Of a DNA stretch of 64,000 bases, positions 23,359 to 35,724 are shown piece by piece. This DNA is from Chinchilla lanigera (taxonomy: Eukaryota; Chordata; Mammalia; Rodentia; Chinchillidae). The stretch lies in contig NW_004955501.1 of the NCBI RefSeq assembly GCF_000276665.1, positions 5,879,485 to 5,943,484 on the forward strand. The letters run 5' to 3'. Positions within the stretch are counted from its first letter, which is position 1. Each line of letters opens with the position of its first letter. Under the pieces are notes generated by a model. The model did not search any database. It was not told the origin of the DNA and saw only the letters and a program-made list of their open reading frames with translations. A program made the position numbers and the translations under genes.

Positions 23359-23895
23359 GAAATCATGTGGGGATATGAGTGAGCAGAACAGTGGTACAGA
23401 GATTGGAAGGGTCTGGCTCCTGTCGGTCCTGCCGCAGGTGAGGTGGTCTTATGTTGGTTGGCCTTGCAGGGCCTGGTGTCTTCATCTCTACTCTGGGAGT
23501 GGGTCTCACTACATAGACAATAAATCCCCATTCTGATTGTCTGTGTTGGTGAAGGTTTAGAGCTAGGCTGGCAAAATCAAATAGAGAACTTTAAAAGATC
23601 AAAATTCTTTCAACAAAAGTATTCAGAGCTGATATGTGTTTGTAGAACAGTTGGTGCTGTTGTTTGAATTATGTGGATGATAATCACATTTTAATAAATA
23701 TCTGGTTGAAATGAACGTCTCTTATGCAGCAGTATACAGTTTCTTTAAAAAGTAATTCAGTGTGGGGAAATCTTTCTAAAACAGTCACCTCTCTTGTCCT
23801 GCGGTTTAGGTATCACTGGGTGTTTTCTGTGCTAGTTTATACTTTTTCCTTCTTAGTTTTAAAACTGAACTTTTGTGTAGCAAAAAGAAATTGAA

Positions 23896-24062
23896 GGCTG
23901 GGCACAGTGGTGCACACCTGTAATCTCCACTGCTCAGGGGCCGAGAGAAGAGGATTGTAAGTCTGAGGCCAGCCTGGGCAGCTTAGCCCCTGGCTCACTA
24001 TCAAAAAAGCTGAACGGGCTCAGTAATAGAGTGCCCCGGATTCAATGTCTAATACAGAAAAA
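23896..24062 (+). mobile_element. B1-ID composite SINE
   Basis: ggctgggcacagtggtgcac B1 half followed by gctgaacgggctcagtaata ID half. Confidence 0.65.
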
Positions 24063-25060
24063 TAGGAATGAAACGACTTTAGTTCAAGATGGTGGTATGA
24101 AGTCAGCATTTCCCTCCTTCAAATAAATCCCCACTGCATTCATAATAAAGCCATCTTTAGAAAATGGAATAAGGTGGTGAAAGCATGGAAGCGGGAGGCG
24201 TGACATACCAGAGGATGAAAGGTTTGACAAAGGAGCAGAAATTAGATGCGGAAGCCCCAGTGTGTCATATCCAAGAATAAACTGTAACGGAAGAAGCCAC
24301 GTTGGAAAAGAACTGTGAAATAAGAGATGGCTGTAGCACAGGTGGCAACTGCCTTTCAGCTGAGGTTGGTAGATGAAAAGGGGAAGAAAAACCGTAAAGA
24401 CCAATTGAAGAGTTAGCAGATGGCTGCTTGGCTTGGTCTGTTTTAACCCTGCATAGCAATAGCATTTGCCCCGAACAGAAGGTTGAAACAGGGCTCAAAA
24501 AAGGAAAATAGCAACTGATCTGTTCAGAGAAGCCAGGCTTCAACGTAAGGTTAGTAGGCTAAAGTAGGACCCTCCAGGGTTTGGCTCTCTCTGTTTCAGG
24601 GTTTTGTTTTGTTTTATTTTTTTAGTGTGTGTGGTGGGGGTGGGTGGGTGGAGACCCCAGCTTGCCTCTGAGACTCCCTAATCCCTACCTGGTCACCCTA
24701 AAATGAAGCCTAAGTCTTGGCGCACCTCTGCCTGCAAGCAGCCCAGTGTTCAGTGCACCGGCACAGTGGCAGGGGGAGCCAGACAGTTCTGTTCTTTCAT
24801 TTATCACTGTGAGCAGCAGGGAGGGGGTCCTCAGCACAGTGGTCAGGGCCACGGCATAGGCTGTGGTCTCGTACAGTATCATACAGCTGTTAAGACATGT
24901 GCAGCAGATTTGCAAAAAAGGAAAACAGCTTTAACAGAAAAACTGTCCATGTTTTGTGTCACAAGGACAGCCACAATCATGCTGTCTCTTGTGATTACAG
25001 GCATGCGCCAACACACTTGGAGAAATGCAAAAAAATTTTAAAAATCAACAGTACATTGCT

Positions 25061-25232
25061 GCCTGGCATGGTGGCACATGCCTGTAATTCCAGCACTTGG
25101 GAGGCTGAGGCAGGAGGATTGTTGCAAGTTCGAGACCAGGCTGGGCTACAAAGTGAGCTCAGGGCCAGCCTGAACTGCAGAGTGAGACCTTGTCTCAAAA
25201 AAGACAAAAACAAAACAGAACAAAACAAAAAC
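25061..25232 (+). mobile_element. B1 SINE
   Basis: Complete B1 from cctggcatggtggcacatgc to a (CAAAA)n tail, with target duplication (a/c)acagtacattg on both sides. Confidence 0.92.
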
Positions 25233-25834
25233 CACAGTACATTGTTAGACTCAGTAGGAAAGTATGATTAATGTCACTATTATGTGGAAGGTGTCTTCTC
25301 CATAATATACTATGTTGCCACTTCCTGTTTTACATGCTATTTTAGGATTTTTTATCAATTTTAAATAGGAAGAATTAGCTTTTACCATTTTTCAATATAA
25401 TGGATTTTGTTTTCACCTGATGGTATTCAAGGAGTTTCAAAAGCCCAGTAGAACTGTTTCCTGAATCTAAACATAAATAAAAAGCCATTAAGAGCCTTAC
25501 TAGCTAAAGACACACTGTGAAATGTTGGTGTGTTGCATAATAACTTCATTTTCTAGATATCTGTTTTATGTAAACTCAAGTTACAATGGTGCTGGACAGT
25601 TTTATATCGGTTTTCCCTTCCATTCTGAAAAAGCTATTTACTTTTTTCCAGGATCTCTCCAAATGTATATATCCCACTGCAAGGGATAAGTACTGTTCAG
25701 AAAGGCACTTTTTACAGACATTGGTAGGAGTTATTCAGGGAAGAAAAGCGCCCATTATCAGATGTGGACGTGTCTCAGATTTGAAAGATTTACAGAGACA
25801 GCATGATTTATTTCCTGAACATTATTGTTTAAGG

Positions 25835-25886
25835 GGCTGGGGATTTAGCTCAGCGGCAAAAGCGCCTGCCTGGCAAGCGCAAGGTC
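25835..25886 (+). mobile_element. ID SINE cut by assembly gap
   Basis: ggggctggggatttagctca through caagcgcaaggtc, then N. Sense orientation. Confidence 0.9.
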
Positions 25887-26101
25887 NNNNNNNNNNNNNN
25901 NNNNNNNNNNNNNNNNNNNNNNNNNNNNNNNNNNNNNNNNNNNNNNNNNNNNNNNNNNNNNNNNNNNNNNNNNNNNNNNNNNNNNNNNNNNNNNNNNNNN
26001 NNNNNNNNNNNNNNNNNNNNNNNNNNNNNNNNNNNNNNNNNNNNNNNNNNNNNNNNNNNNNNNNNNNNNNNNNNNNNNNNNNNNNNNNNNNNNNNNNNNN
26101 N
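25887..26101. other. Assembly gap (215 N)
   Basis: Run of N between a sense ID (left) and an antisense ID (right). The true content and length are unknown. Confidence 0.99.
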
Positions 26102-26125
26102 CCGCTGAGCTAAATCCCCAGCCCC
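26102..26125 (-). mobile_element. ID SINE 5' end after the gap
   Basis: ccgctgagctaaatccccag plus cccc is the reverse-strand start of an ID whose body is hidden in the gap. Confidence 0.88.
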
Positions 26126-26211
26126 AATACCACATTTTCTTTATCCACTCATCTACTGATGGACATATAAGCCACTTCCAAGATTTAGCTGTTTTAAATT
26201 GTACTGCTAAA

Positions 26212-26361
26212 GCCAGGCATGGTCGTGCATGCTTGTAATCCCAGCACTCGGGAGGCTGAGGCAGGAGGATCTTTATGAGTATGAGGCCAGCCTTGGCTAC
26301 AAAGTGAGCTTGAGGCCAGCCTGACCTGCATAGTGAGACCCTGTATCAAAAAAAAAAAAAA
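26212..26361 (+). mobile_element. B1 SINE inside L1
   Basis: agccaggcatggtcgtgcat to a 14-A tail. L1 sequence resumes on both sides (tgtactgctaa / tgtgctataa). Confidence 0.92.
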
Positions 26362-27056
26362 TGTGCTATAAACATGAGTATGCATGTATCACTACAATAT
26401 GATGTTTTTAATTCTTTTAGGAAGATACCCAGAAGAGGTATAGCTGGGTCAAACGGAGTTTTTATTTTTAGTTTTTTTCTACAGTGGTTATCATAGTTTA
26501 CATCTGCACCAATACTGGTGAAGCTATTTTTTCCTCACAGTCTCACCAGAATTTGTTACTATTTGATTTCTCGATGATAGGCATTTTTTCTGGGATAAGA
26601 AATAATCTCAGAGTTGTTTTATTTTGCATTTCACTAATGGCCAGAAAATTTAAACGTTTGTTTTCATCTATTTATGGCCATTTGTAGCTTTCACTCTGAT
26701 GAGATTGGGTGCGTTCAGGGTGTTATGGCCATAGAAGTGTACCTTTTACTGTGAAAAGTGTCTGTTCATTTCAATTGCGCTTTTCTGTAAGTTGTCTCTG
26801 CACTTTATTGGTTGTTTCCTTTGCTGTTCAGATGCACTGTAATTTGATATGATCCATTTGTTGATTCTTGATGTTGTGTCTTGCAGTTGTGGCTCTGATC
26901 AAAAACTATTTGCCTATGCCTGTCTTCAAGAGTTCTACCTATTTTATCTTTTGAAAGATTAAGTTTTTCTGTTTCAGTATCTAGGTCTTTGATCCATTTT
27001 TATTTTATTTTAATGATGGTCAGAGATATGAATCTAGATTTAACCTTCTCTGTGTG

Positions 27057-27405
27057 TGTTATGGTTTGTGTCTCCGTGTCCTCCCAAAGCCTCATGCAGT
27101 CATTGGGCAGGCTTTTAGAGTTTGATTGATAATGGGTATGAGAGCAACACCTGCCCTGGTTTGGAGAGTTTGCATATGTAAGGGAGAGAAAGGGCTGCTT
27201 GCCACCATTCCTCCCTTTTGTGCTTGTTGCTTTTGCTGTGTTCTGCCACCATGAGCTGTAGCCCTCTGCCATGTGCCACTCTGCCTTGTAACCTGCCAAG
27301 TATGGACTGAAACCTCCACAAACTGTAAGCAAAATAAACCTTTCCTTCCTTAATTTTAGGCATCAGGTATTTTGTCCCAGCAATGAGAGGAAAATAACCA
27401 AGACA
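27057..27405 (+). mobile_element. Solo MaLR-type LTR inside L1
   Basis: Begins TGTTATGG and ends AAGACA, with AATAAA at 27333-27338. A homologue of the 5290-5644 element. L1 text continues across it (ttctctgtg / gtgtgcataacc), so a short gtgtg-like target duplication is likely. Confidence 0.75.
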
Positions 27406-30199
27406 GTGTGCATAACCAAACTTCCCAGCACCATTTGTTAAAGAGGCTCTTTTTCCTTCAGTTTGTTTTTGGCCCTTTTGTCAAAGATCAGATGGCTGAG
27501 TGTTCCTGGGGTTGTTTCTGCATCTTCTATTCTGTTCCAATGATCCACATGTCTAATTTAAGGGCCAATACTATTGCTGTTTTTATTACTGTAGCTTTGT
27601 AATATAACTTGAGATCCAGGATTGTGATCTCTCCTGCTTTGCTTTTGTTATCTAGGATTGCTTTTGCTATTTTGGTTGTCTTCTGGTTCCTTATGAGTTT
27701 TAAGATTTTTTTTCCAGTTCTGTGAGAACTATCATTGGTATTTTGATTTGGATTGCATTAAATCTATGTATCAGTTTTATGGTATGGCCATTTCAACAAT
27801 ATTGTTTCTGCATATCCAAGAACAGGGGATCTCTCCATTTTCTAATGTCTTCTTTGACTCCTTTCTCAGAATAGTATAGTTTTTGTTATAGAGGTCTTTC
27901 ACTTCCTTGGTTAATTCCCTAGTATTTAAGTTTTGAAGTTATTGTGAATGGTATTATTTTCCTAATGTCTTTCTCAGTGAGTTCATTATTGGTGCCCAGG
28001 AACTGTATTGATTTGTTGTATGTGTGTTGATACTGTATCATGCTTTCTTGCCGGATGTGTTTATTAGTTCTAATTATTTGGTGCAAATTTCTGGATCTTC
28101 TATGTAAAAATCATGTTGTCCATGGATAAGTATAGTTTAATTTCCTCCTTTCCAGTACATATCCCTTTTATTTCTTTGCTTGCCTGACAGCTCTGGCTAA
28201 AATTTTGAGTACTATATTGAATTGTAGTGGTGAGAGTAGACATCCTTGTCCTGTTCTTGATTTTAGAGGAAAGATTTTTAGTTTTTTTCCCCATTTAGTA
28301 TGATATTGGCTATAGTTTTCTCATAAATGGCTTTTATCAGATTAGGATAACGTCCCTATATACCTGTTTTCTTCAGGTTGCCTTTTTGTATCATGAGTGG
28401 ATACTGGCTTTTGTCAAAGGCTTTTTTTCTGCATCTGTTGAGATGATCGTGTGATTTTTGTCCTTGTTTATGTGGTATATTACATTTATTGATTTGCATG
28501 TGTTGAACTTTCTTTGCATTCCTGAGATGAAGCCTCCTTGGTCATAATGTATGATCTTTTTAATGATTTGTTGCATTCTCTTTTTCAGTACTTGTTGAAG
28601 ACCATTGCATTTGTGTTCAAGGAGACTGGCCTGTAGTTTTTTTGTTGTGTTAAGTCCTTTTTTGACTTGGAATCAAGGTAATGTGTGCTTCCAGAAGAAG
28701 TCTGGCAGTAGTCCTTCCCTTCCCATTTCATTAAAGAGTTTGAGGAGCACTTCTGTTAAATCTTCCCCAAAGTTCTTATAGAATGTAGCAGTGAATCCAA
28801 CAGGTCTTGGGCTTTTCTAAGTTTTTATTACTATATCAATTTCATTGCTTGTTATTGGATATTCAAGACTTTATATCTTCATGATTCAGTTTTGCTGATC
28901 CACATGTATCTAGGAATCTACCACTTTCTTTTGGCTTCTCCAGATTGTTTTTCAAAGAAGTTACTAATGATCTGGATCTCAGCAGTGTCTATTGTGATTT
29001 CACTTTTTTCATTTCTAACTGGATTGATATGGGTCTTTCTTCCCTTTTTTTGGCAAGATTGGCTAAGGGTTTATTTAATTTGTTTATTTTTTCAAAGAAC
29101 TGGGTTTTCAATTCATTGGTTCTTTGTATTGGTTTTTTAGTCTCAGTTTCATCAATTTATGCTGTCATCTTTATAATTTCTTTCCTCATACTAACTTTGG
29201 ATCTGGATTGCTCTTGTTTCTCTAGGACCTTTAGGTGCAGCATTAGGTTATTTATTTGAGCTCATTCTGTTTTTCTGATGTGGGCCTTAATAGCTGTAAA
29301 CTTCCTCTTAGGACTGCTTTCATTGTGTCTCATAGGTTCTGATATGTTGTATTGGCATTATCATTTGATTCTCTTGTGGCACACTGATTATTCAAAAATA
29401 TATTGTTTAACCTTCATGTGTTTACATAATTTCTGTGGTCTTTTGCCATTGATCTCTAGTTTCATTATACTATGATTTGATAATATGCATGGGAAATTTT
29501 TGATTATTTTATTTTTACTTCATCATATTTTACAGGCTAATATATAATGTATTTTGAGAAAGTTCTGTGCTGAGAAGAATGTGTATTCTGTTGTGGGATG
29601 GAACATTCTGGAGATATGTATTAGACACATTTGTTCAAAGGTTTGATTCAGCTGTGCTATTTCTTTGTTAATTTTTTTTTGGTCTAGTTTACATATTTGT
29701 GATAGTTGGGGTATTGCATTCCCCCATTATAATTGTCTTAGGGTTTATCTGATCTTTTATGTGCAGCAGTGTTTGTTTTGTGAAGTTTGGTGTGCCAATG
29801 TTAAGTGAATGTATATTTATAATTGTGCTAACTTCCTATTGAATTGTGCTCCTAACCAATATATAGTGACCTTCTTTGCCTCTTCTGATCAGTTTTGGCT
29901 TGAAATCTACTTTTTCTGAAGCTAGGACAGCCACTCCTGCTTGTTTGGGGGCTCTCATTGCATGAAATATTGTTTTCTACCCTTTGATTTATGAATTTGT
30001 TTTTGGAATAAATGTGTTTCTTGTGTACAACATACCACTGAGTTTTGTTTTTTGATCTAGTCTGCCAGTTTGTCTCTTTTGATTGGGGAATTAAAACCAT
30101 TCACATTAAGAGTTATTACTAAAAATTGACTTATTCCTGTCATTGTATTATTCTCCTATTGCAGATTCTTCTTTTTTCTCCTTCTGCTTAACTGCTCAC

Positions 30200-31285
30200 C
30201 ATACCTGGTGTATTCATCCCGTTTAACATTTTTTTGGTATTATTGGCTTCATTGTCCCTTTTTAGGACATCCTTTAGAATTTTTTCAAGTGTTAGTGTTG
30301 TGGTCATGAATTTCTTAAGGTGCCCTTTGTCATGAAAAGCTCTTATTTCTCCATGAATTTTGACAGATGCTTTTGCAGGATATATTAGTCTGAGTTAGAA
30401 GTTGTTTTCCTAAAGGAAAAATCATGTTTGAAACGTGTTCTTGAAACGTGTTCTCCTGGCTTAAAGGTTTGTGTTGGAATGTGCTGTAATTCTAATGGCT
30501 TTACTTTTATAAGTTGTTTATTTTTTTTTTCTCAACAGCTTTTAAAATTCTGCCCATAGATTGCATTTTTGGGATTTTTGACTGTGTTGTGTCATGGAGA
30601 AGGGCTTTTCTGATCATGGCTATTTGGGATTCTGTATTTCTTATTTACCTGTATGCTATATTCTTTCTTCATACTTGGAAAGCTTTCTCTTATTATTTCT
30701 ATAAATAGGTTCTTTATGCCATTTGTTCTGTCTTCTGATTTTTTCACTCATTACAATTGATTTTAGATTAGTCTTTGCATCAGCTAGCAGCTGTGGGTCC
30801 CATTTTCCATGTTCTCAGGTCTTTCAAGGTGTGTCTCTGTGTACGGTCACTGCATCAACCTTCTGTTCTGCTTCTGACACTTTGTCCTCACATCGATCAC
30901 TTCTGCTACAAACACTTTCAATAGAATTTTTTAACCTCCAGATTTCTGTTTGTTACCTTTTCGTTGACTCTAACTCTTAGCTGAACTGGTCATTCATGTT
31001 TTGTATCATTTTGTTTAGCTCAGCTCAGTTTTTATTAGTGTCGCTAAGCTCACTGATCGTTTTGCTTACTAAATTCATTATGTGTTTAGTTATTTCATTT
31101 TTGACTCACTAAGCACTTTATTGATCTGGTTTTTCCTTTGTCTCCTTTTTTATCATTTCATATAATTCAGCTGTTTGACTTTTGAGTTCCTCCGCCTTGA
31201 TGCTCCATGGATCAGCTTTGGGGGAATTGGAAGATTTTTGGAGGCATTTTGTTCCCTAACTTTTTGTGTTTCTGTTGTTTTGCAT
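30200..31285 (-). pseudogene. L1 ORF1 remnant (RNA-binding chaperone)
   Basis: The ATG at 31285 opens a reading interrupted by a stop after nine codons. Further on it reads SIKAEELKSQTAELYEMIKK, a coiled-coil-like ORF1 N-terminus, then another stop. 30240-30400 (reverse) matches the ORF1 C-terminal region. The first 40 bases of the ORF1-ORF2 spacer are near 30150-30200. Confidence 0.65.
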
Positions 31286-31325
31286 GTGTGTGTGTGTGTG
31301 CGCGCACGTGCGTGCTCGCTCGTGC
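31279..31325 (+). repeat. Short TG/CG-rich simple repeat
   Basis: tgtgtgtgtgtgcgcgcacg then tgcgtgctcgctcgtgct: alternating purine-pyrimidine with unusual CpG density. Confidence 0.75.
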
Positions 31326-32750
31326 TCACAGTTGAGGATCAATTGTAATAGAAAGAATTTGTTGGAAATCTCTTTAGTTAGTACCTGCTTTCTAGCGATG
31401 TGCTCTGGGTGTGGTTAACTATAGGTCTTTGCCTCTGTCCCGTTTATTTATGAAAGGAGGGTGCAGTGTAGTTGACCCACGACCCAGTTCTCCAGGAGTG
31501 CCTCAGTATTGTTGGTGACACCGATATAAACCCGATATTTGTATGCAGTAAGAGCCAATTAATAGCAACAGCCTTTCCATGCTGGAAATAGCCATCAAGT
31601 CAACAATAAGAGATTCAAAGGTAAACTGGATATTGATGTATAGTAAGAAACAGTACCCCTTGAATAATACCAAAAACTACAATAATAATATAGACACAAA
31701 GACAAAGCAAATATTAATATACAGGAAATATCTACTAAATACAACTAGCATATCACTATTAACAATAGAAAATAATTCGACAATAAGTACATAAAGTCAA
31801 CTAAAAATTAAAGATTAATAAATCTTAATAGTAATCCTAATAAAAAGGGAGGGAATGGGGAAGGGGAAATGAAAGAAGTAAAATTTGAAAAATAAGGACA
31901 AGGGGGAGAGAAAAGTAAGATAAAAAATCCTATTAAGAACTAAAGGAAAATTAACAGAATTAGATAAAAGTAACAGAAAAGAATAATCCAGAAAAATAGA
32001 GTAAGAGAAAAAAGAAAATAAAAGACCCCCTTCCACTAAGGCCCCCAGAAAAAACCAATGAAATAAAAGAGAAATTAGTCCAAAAAATTGCTCTGTGTTT
32101 TTGAATGTGTTTCCTTTCCAGGGTCTGTAGGTTGGAGTCCACCAGATCTGAGGGAGGGACAGTGAGTCACTGTTAAATCCCATTTGGTCTCCACTCCTAT
32201 TTCTGTGTATGGACTGAGTTCTGCCCTGCCTTTTTCCTGCCCGGTGTGGTTGGTCAGTGGTGTCTGCCGCAGGGCTGTCTTCACTCTGACCACTCCCATT
32301 TCTGTGACCTTCTGTGCCATGTCAGGGCTTTCTCTGCCTACCTTGACATCTTGCGAGTTTGTGAGGTGCCCCACTGCTCCAGGCAACTGTCCAGGCCAAG
32401 GTGTATCTCTGATCACATTGGCAGATTGGGAAGGCAAACAGGTTAGGTGGTGGGGCAAGCAGTGGGGGACGGGGAGGTCAAGCAGTTTGCTGGACTTAAT
32501 ACCAGCACTCTCAGAACCAGACACCTCAGAAACTAGCTGTGACTCACCTGGTTTCTCAGCTTGGAGAACAGGAGCCTCATTTCCTTCCTGGCCAGAGCTT
32601 AAGCTTCTCAGAGGGTCTGTGTCTACCCTGTGCGCACTCCACAACTGTCTCTTGTGGCCATCATCCATCCAGTCACTGTGGCAGTGACACCAGAAACCCT
32701 GAAGCATAGCTGTTCTGTAGTTGTTCTGTAGCTCAGTCTTAAACAATTAG
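31286..32750 (-). promoter_or_regulatory. Probable L1 5' UTR/promoter region
   Basis: Lies directly upstream of ORF1 in the L1 direction. 31560-32060 is A-rich on the + strand with a purine block at 31845-32035. 32100-32700 is distinctly more GC-rich. It carries open frames on both strands (see findings). The assignment rests on position, not on a recognised consensus. Confidence 0.45.
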
Positions 32751-33514
32751 ACACTTTCAAATACGACAGGTCCTGTACTGGATTTCTTCTCGAACCCCGG
32801 TGTGTCTTGTAGAAGACACTACTTTGAGAGTAAAACCTGCAGTTCGCAGTAACCATGGGCTTTTCCTGGGGGTAATGCCACTGGCCTGGCCCATTGTTTT
32901 TCCCTGCAGCTGCTGACCTCTGGGATTACCTAGTGTCAGTGGGGACAGTTCCTCCTTGACTACAAGTACATTTAGCAGTTTCTTCAAAGAATAGACTTTA
33001 CAATATGAAGCATCAAATGCTGGCATAACTTAATTTCTCAGAACTATATGATCATAAAGAATTACTCAGAAATGAGGAAATTGTAAGTGTAGTGCACAAT
33101 ATATTTATTCCCAAACACAATAGCATTGACTATTTCTATGGCAGTACAAGGGATGTAAATAATAAACATCCCCAAACAGGAAATCTTCCAATTTAAGTGA
33201 TTTCCTGAGCAAAATGACAAGAGATATTCACCCTGGTGCCTTTGAAAGGGCAGGCCTTTGCCTTCTTTAATTCTCAACAAATATAGCAGTACTGTAGACT
33301 AGCCATCTTTCAATGAAAGAACATTTCAGTAGGTTGGTCACTGGAGTGTTTGTAAAACAGTGTGATAACATGAATGAATGGTTTGATACTGCTCATAGCC
33401 TTTAACTCCTAATTGTACCAGCCTAGGTGTTGAATAAATAATAGGTAAAGAGATGTTCTGTTAGTAAAATGCTGGGGAGTGCCAGTATAGTCCTATATCT
33501 TTGTTGTATCTTTT

Positions 33515-33601
33515 GTGTGTGTGTGTGTGGTACTGGGAATCAAACTCATGACCTCACGCTTGCCAGTCAGGCGCTGTGCTGCTGAGCTATATCTCCAGCC
33601 C
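33515..33601 (-). mobile_element. ID SINE
   Basis: Reverse ID with tail (GT)n, ggtactgggaatcaaactca and gctatatctccagccc. Imperfect target duplication tgttgtatcttttg / tgttatatctttta. Confidence 0.85.
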
Positions 33602-35424
33602 TGTTATATCTTTTAGATGCACAAATTAGAGGTTGTTATTATTTTAACTGGCTAGCTTTTCTTTAGATTTACCTACATATTTACTGATTTATTCCTTCTT
33701 GCAACTCAGATGTTTCTTCTAGAATCAAATTCCTTAGTGAGAATCTGCTGGCAAAGTTTTTTCTTGTTAATCTTTATTTGTCTCTTTTTTTGGGGCGGTG
33801 GCATAAGAAGAAATAATGACTTCATTTATTGGTAATACTTTTAAATTTGCCCTAATTCTTGAAAGGCATTGGACATAGAATTCTAGGGTGATAGTTATTT
33901 ATTCTTAGCAATTAATGACATTATCCTACTGAGTTTTTGGCTTCATTCGTTGCTGTGGGAAGTCAGCTCTCGTATTAATCACTTAATTAGCAATAGTCAT
34001 TCTATTTTTCCCTTCCTCCTTCTTCTTTTAAGAGCTTTTCTTTCTCTTTGGAAGTTTTACTGTTCTGATTTCAATGTAGTTTCTAAATTTGAAGGCAGGT
34101 GTGTTTTTATCAGTTCTGAAACTTCTTGGAATATTTTTCTTCTCTGTAATTTTGTGCTATATCCTGAGTAATTGCTTCAGAATTTTCCTCCATTTTTTTT
34201 TCAGTTGCATCTAGACAACTTTTCAGCTCTCCATGTAACATAGCTCTGTGATTTTGGAGTGTGCCAGGCTTGCCTGAGAGTCCTTACACACACTTGGTCT
34301 CACTGAAGTAAGATAGGGTCTGTACCCCTGTTTTTCACCCATTTCCCCAAGTAATACTGATACCTACCAATATTTGAGAACCATGCTAAGAGTTTAATTA
34401 CTGAAGTTTTCTTTTCCTTTGAGTTGCTGTCATTTCTTTTTCAAATTTTCTGTCAATTTTGCTAGTCCTTTGTCATACGTTCAATTCCTTCCTTTATTCT
34501 TCAAATCTCTTAATGACAAATATTTTTTATCCTATGTCTGATCATCATCTACAGTCTTTGGGAAGTGTGACTCTGTGATTATCATTTTGCTAATTCTTGC
34601 TTAGGGTGGCTTGTTTCCTTTAGTGATTAGTAATTCTTCACGGTGAGCTTGCTTTCCTTGGAATGCAGTTTATCTGGGGGACCTCTTTATGGATTTTGCT
34701 TAAAGCTCTTTTTTTGTAGGAGGATTGGCTGTTCTTTCTGCCAGGTGTTTGCAGGCACCGTTGACAGTAATACTGTAAACTTAATTTTTGGCTTGATGTA
34801 GTGTCACACAGGTCTGGAATTCAGATCCCAAACTTGGGTGAAAGTAGACTTTGGGTTAGAAATGTTCCTTTTACCTGTTCCACACAGAACCAAGTTGTTT
34901 CTATGCATCTGTAGCTCCCAGGTCTATCTTTGAGGGGATGAGGATTTTTGTGTTTGTTATTTTGTATTTTTTTTTCTACTTTAATTTTACCCAGCAAGCA
35001 TCCTGGACTTGGTGGAAGGCAAAAGTAACCTCTGTGCCTCCCTCCTGCTGTGCTGCTTGGCCTGGTCTCTTGATGCCTAGCTGTGCAGCTCAGTAAAGCC
35101 TGGGGCCGAGGCAAACATAGACCAGACCCCATGGCGCAAGGCTTTGGCTCAGCTCTTCCCTCACACCTGAAGAGTCGGGGTTTCTTCTAAGCCTCCCCTC
35201 CCAGCACAACTATTCATTACCAAGTGTATTTAAGGACTCTTTAAAGCATTTTGCCCACTTTTCATTTGGACGATATCTAGTACGTTGTGGTGATGGAGAT
35301 GGAACACTCAGATGAGTGTGAGGTCAGAACTGTCTAGCACTGCGGCCAAATGCTGTGAGTAGCATGCCATTAGGGTTTTTACTGTTCTGTGTCTGGCTTT
35401 TTTTTCCTATATACAAAACCAAAC

Positions 35425-35540
35425 TTTATTTATTTATTTTTTGTCTCACCATATAGTTGATAGCCTCAAACTTGCAGAGATCCTCCTGCCTCAGCTTCTA
35501 GAGTGCTGGAATCACAGGCATGCGCCACCACCCCTAGCAT
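35425..35540 (-). mobile_element. B1 SINE (shortened)
   Basis: Reverse B1: tttgtctcaccatatagttg to catgcgccaccacccctagc, lacking the internal duplication. Confidence 0.75.
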
Positions 35541-35599
35541 ATATACTTTGTACATTAATACTGAAAATCCTGTGTCTGGGTTTAAAAAGATGTATTACA

Positions 35600-35724
35600 C
35601 CCAAGCATGGTGGTGCACACCTGTAATCCCAGCATTTGGGAGGCCGAGGCAAGAGGATTGCCATTAATTCAAGGCCAGCCTGGGCTACATAGCAAGACCT
35701 TGTCTCAAAAAAAAAGAATAAAAA
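35600..35724 (+). mobile_element. B1 SINE
   Basis: cccaagcatggtggtgcaca to ccttgtctcaaaaaaaaag. Flanks aaaaagatgtattac / aaaaagatacattac form a 15-bp target duplication with two changes. Confidence 0.88.

Larger units (their letters stand above)
26126..30143 (-). pseudogene. L1 ORF2 remnant (endonuclease-reverse transcriptase)
   Basis: The start is the ATG at 30143, reading MTGISQFLVITLNVNGFNSP, as in mammalian ORF2p. An in-frame stop follows within about 30 codons. The RT domain is recognisable at 28391-28576 ([28 protein letters not shown]). The catalytic FADD-type motif region near 28100 reads LSMDNM, so it is damaged. The frame is interrupted by two later insertions. Confidence 0.85.
26126..32750 (-). 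mobile_element. Nearly complete, inactive L1 (antisense to ACAD11)
   Basis: From the ORF2 C-terminal region (reverse of gtccatcagtagatgagtgg) through RT and EN-coding sequence, ORF1, and a probable 5' region. Stops break both frames, so it cannot move by itself. A B1 (26212-26361) and a MaLR LTR (27057-27405) are inserted in it. The last ORF2 codons and 3' UTR are missing on the gap side. The 5' limit near 32750 is estimated. Confidence 0.8.

Noticed and set aside
25586..26113. 175-codon frame with a good acceptor-like sequence (ttttttccag)
   Set aside because: It runs through the N gap and an ID element, matches no part of ACAD11, and exons 9 and 10 already join in phase without it.
28892..30980. 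Several + strand frames of 60-104 codons, hydrophobic
   Set aside because: They are antisense readings of the T-rich strand of the L1 ORF1/ORF2 remnants.
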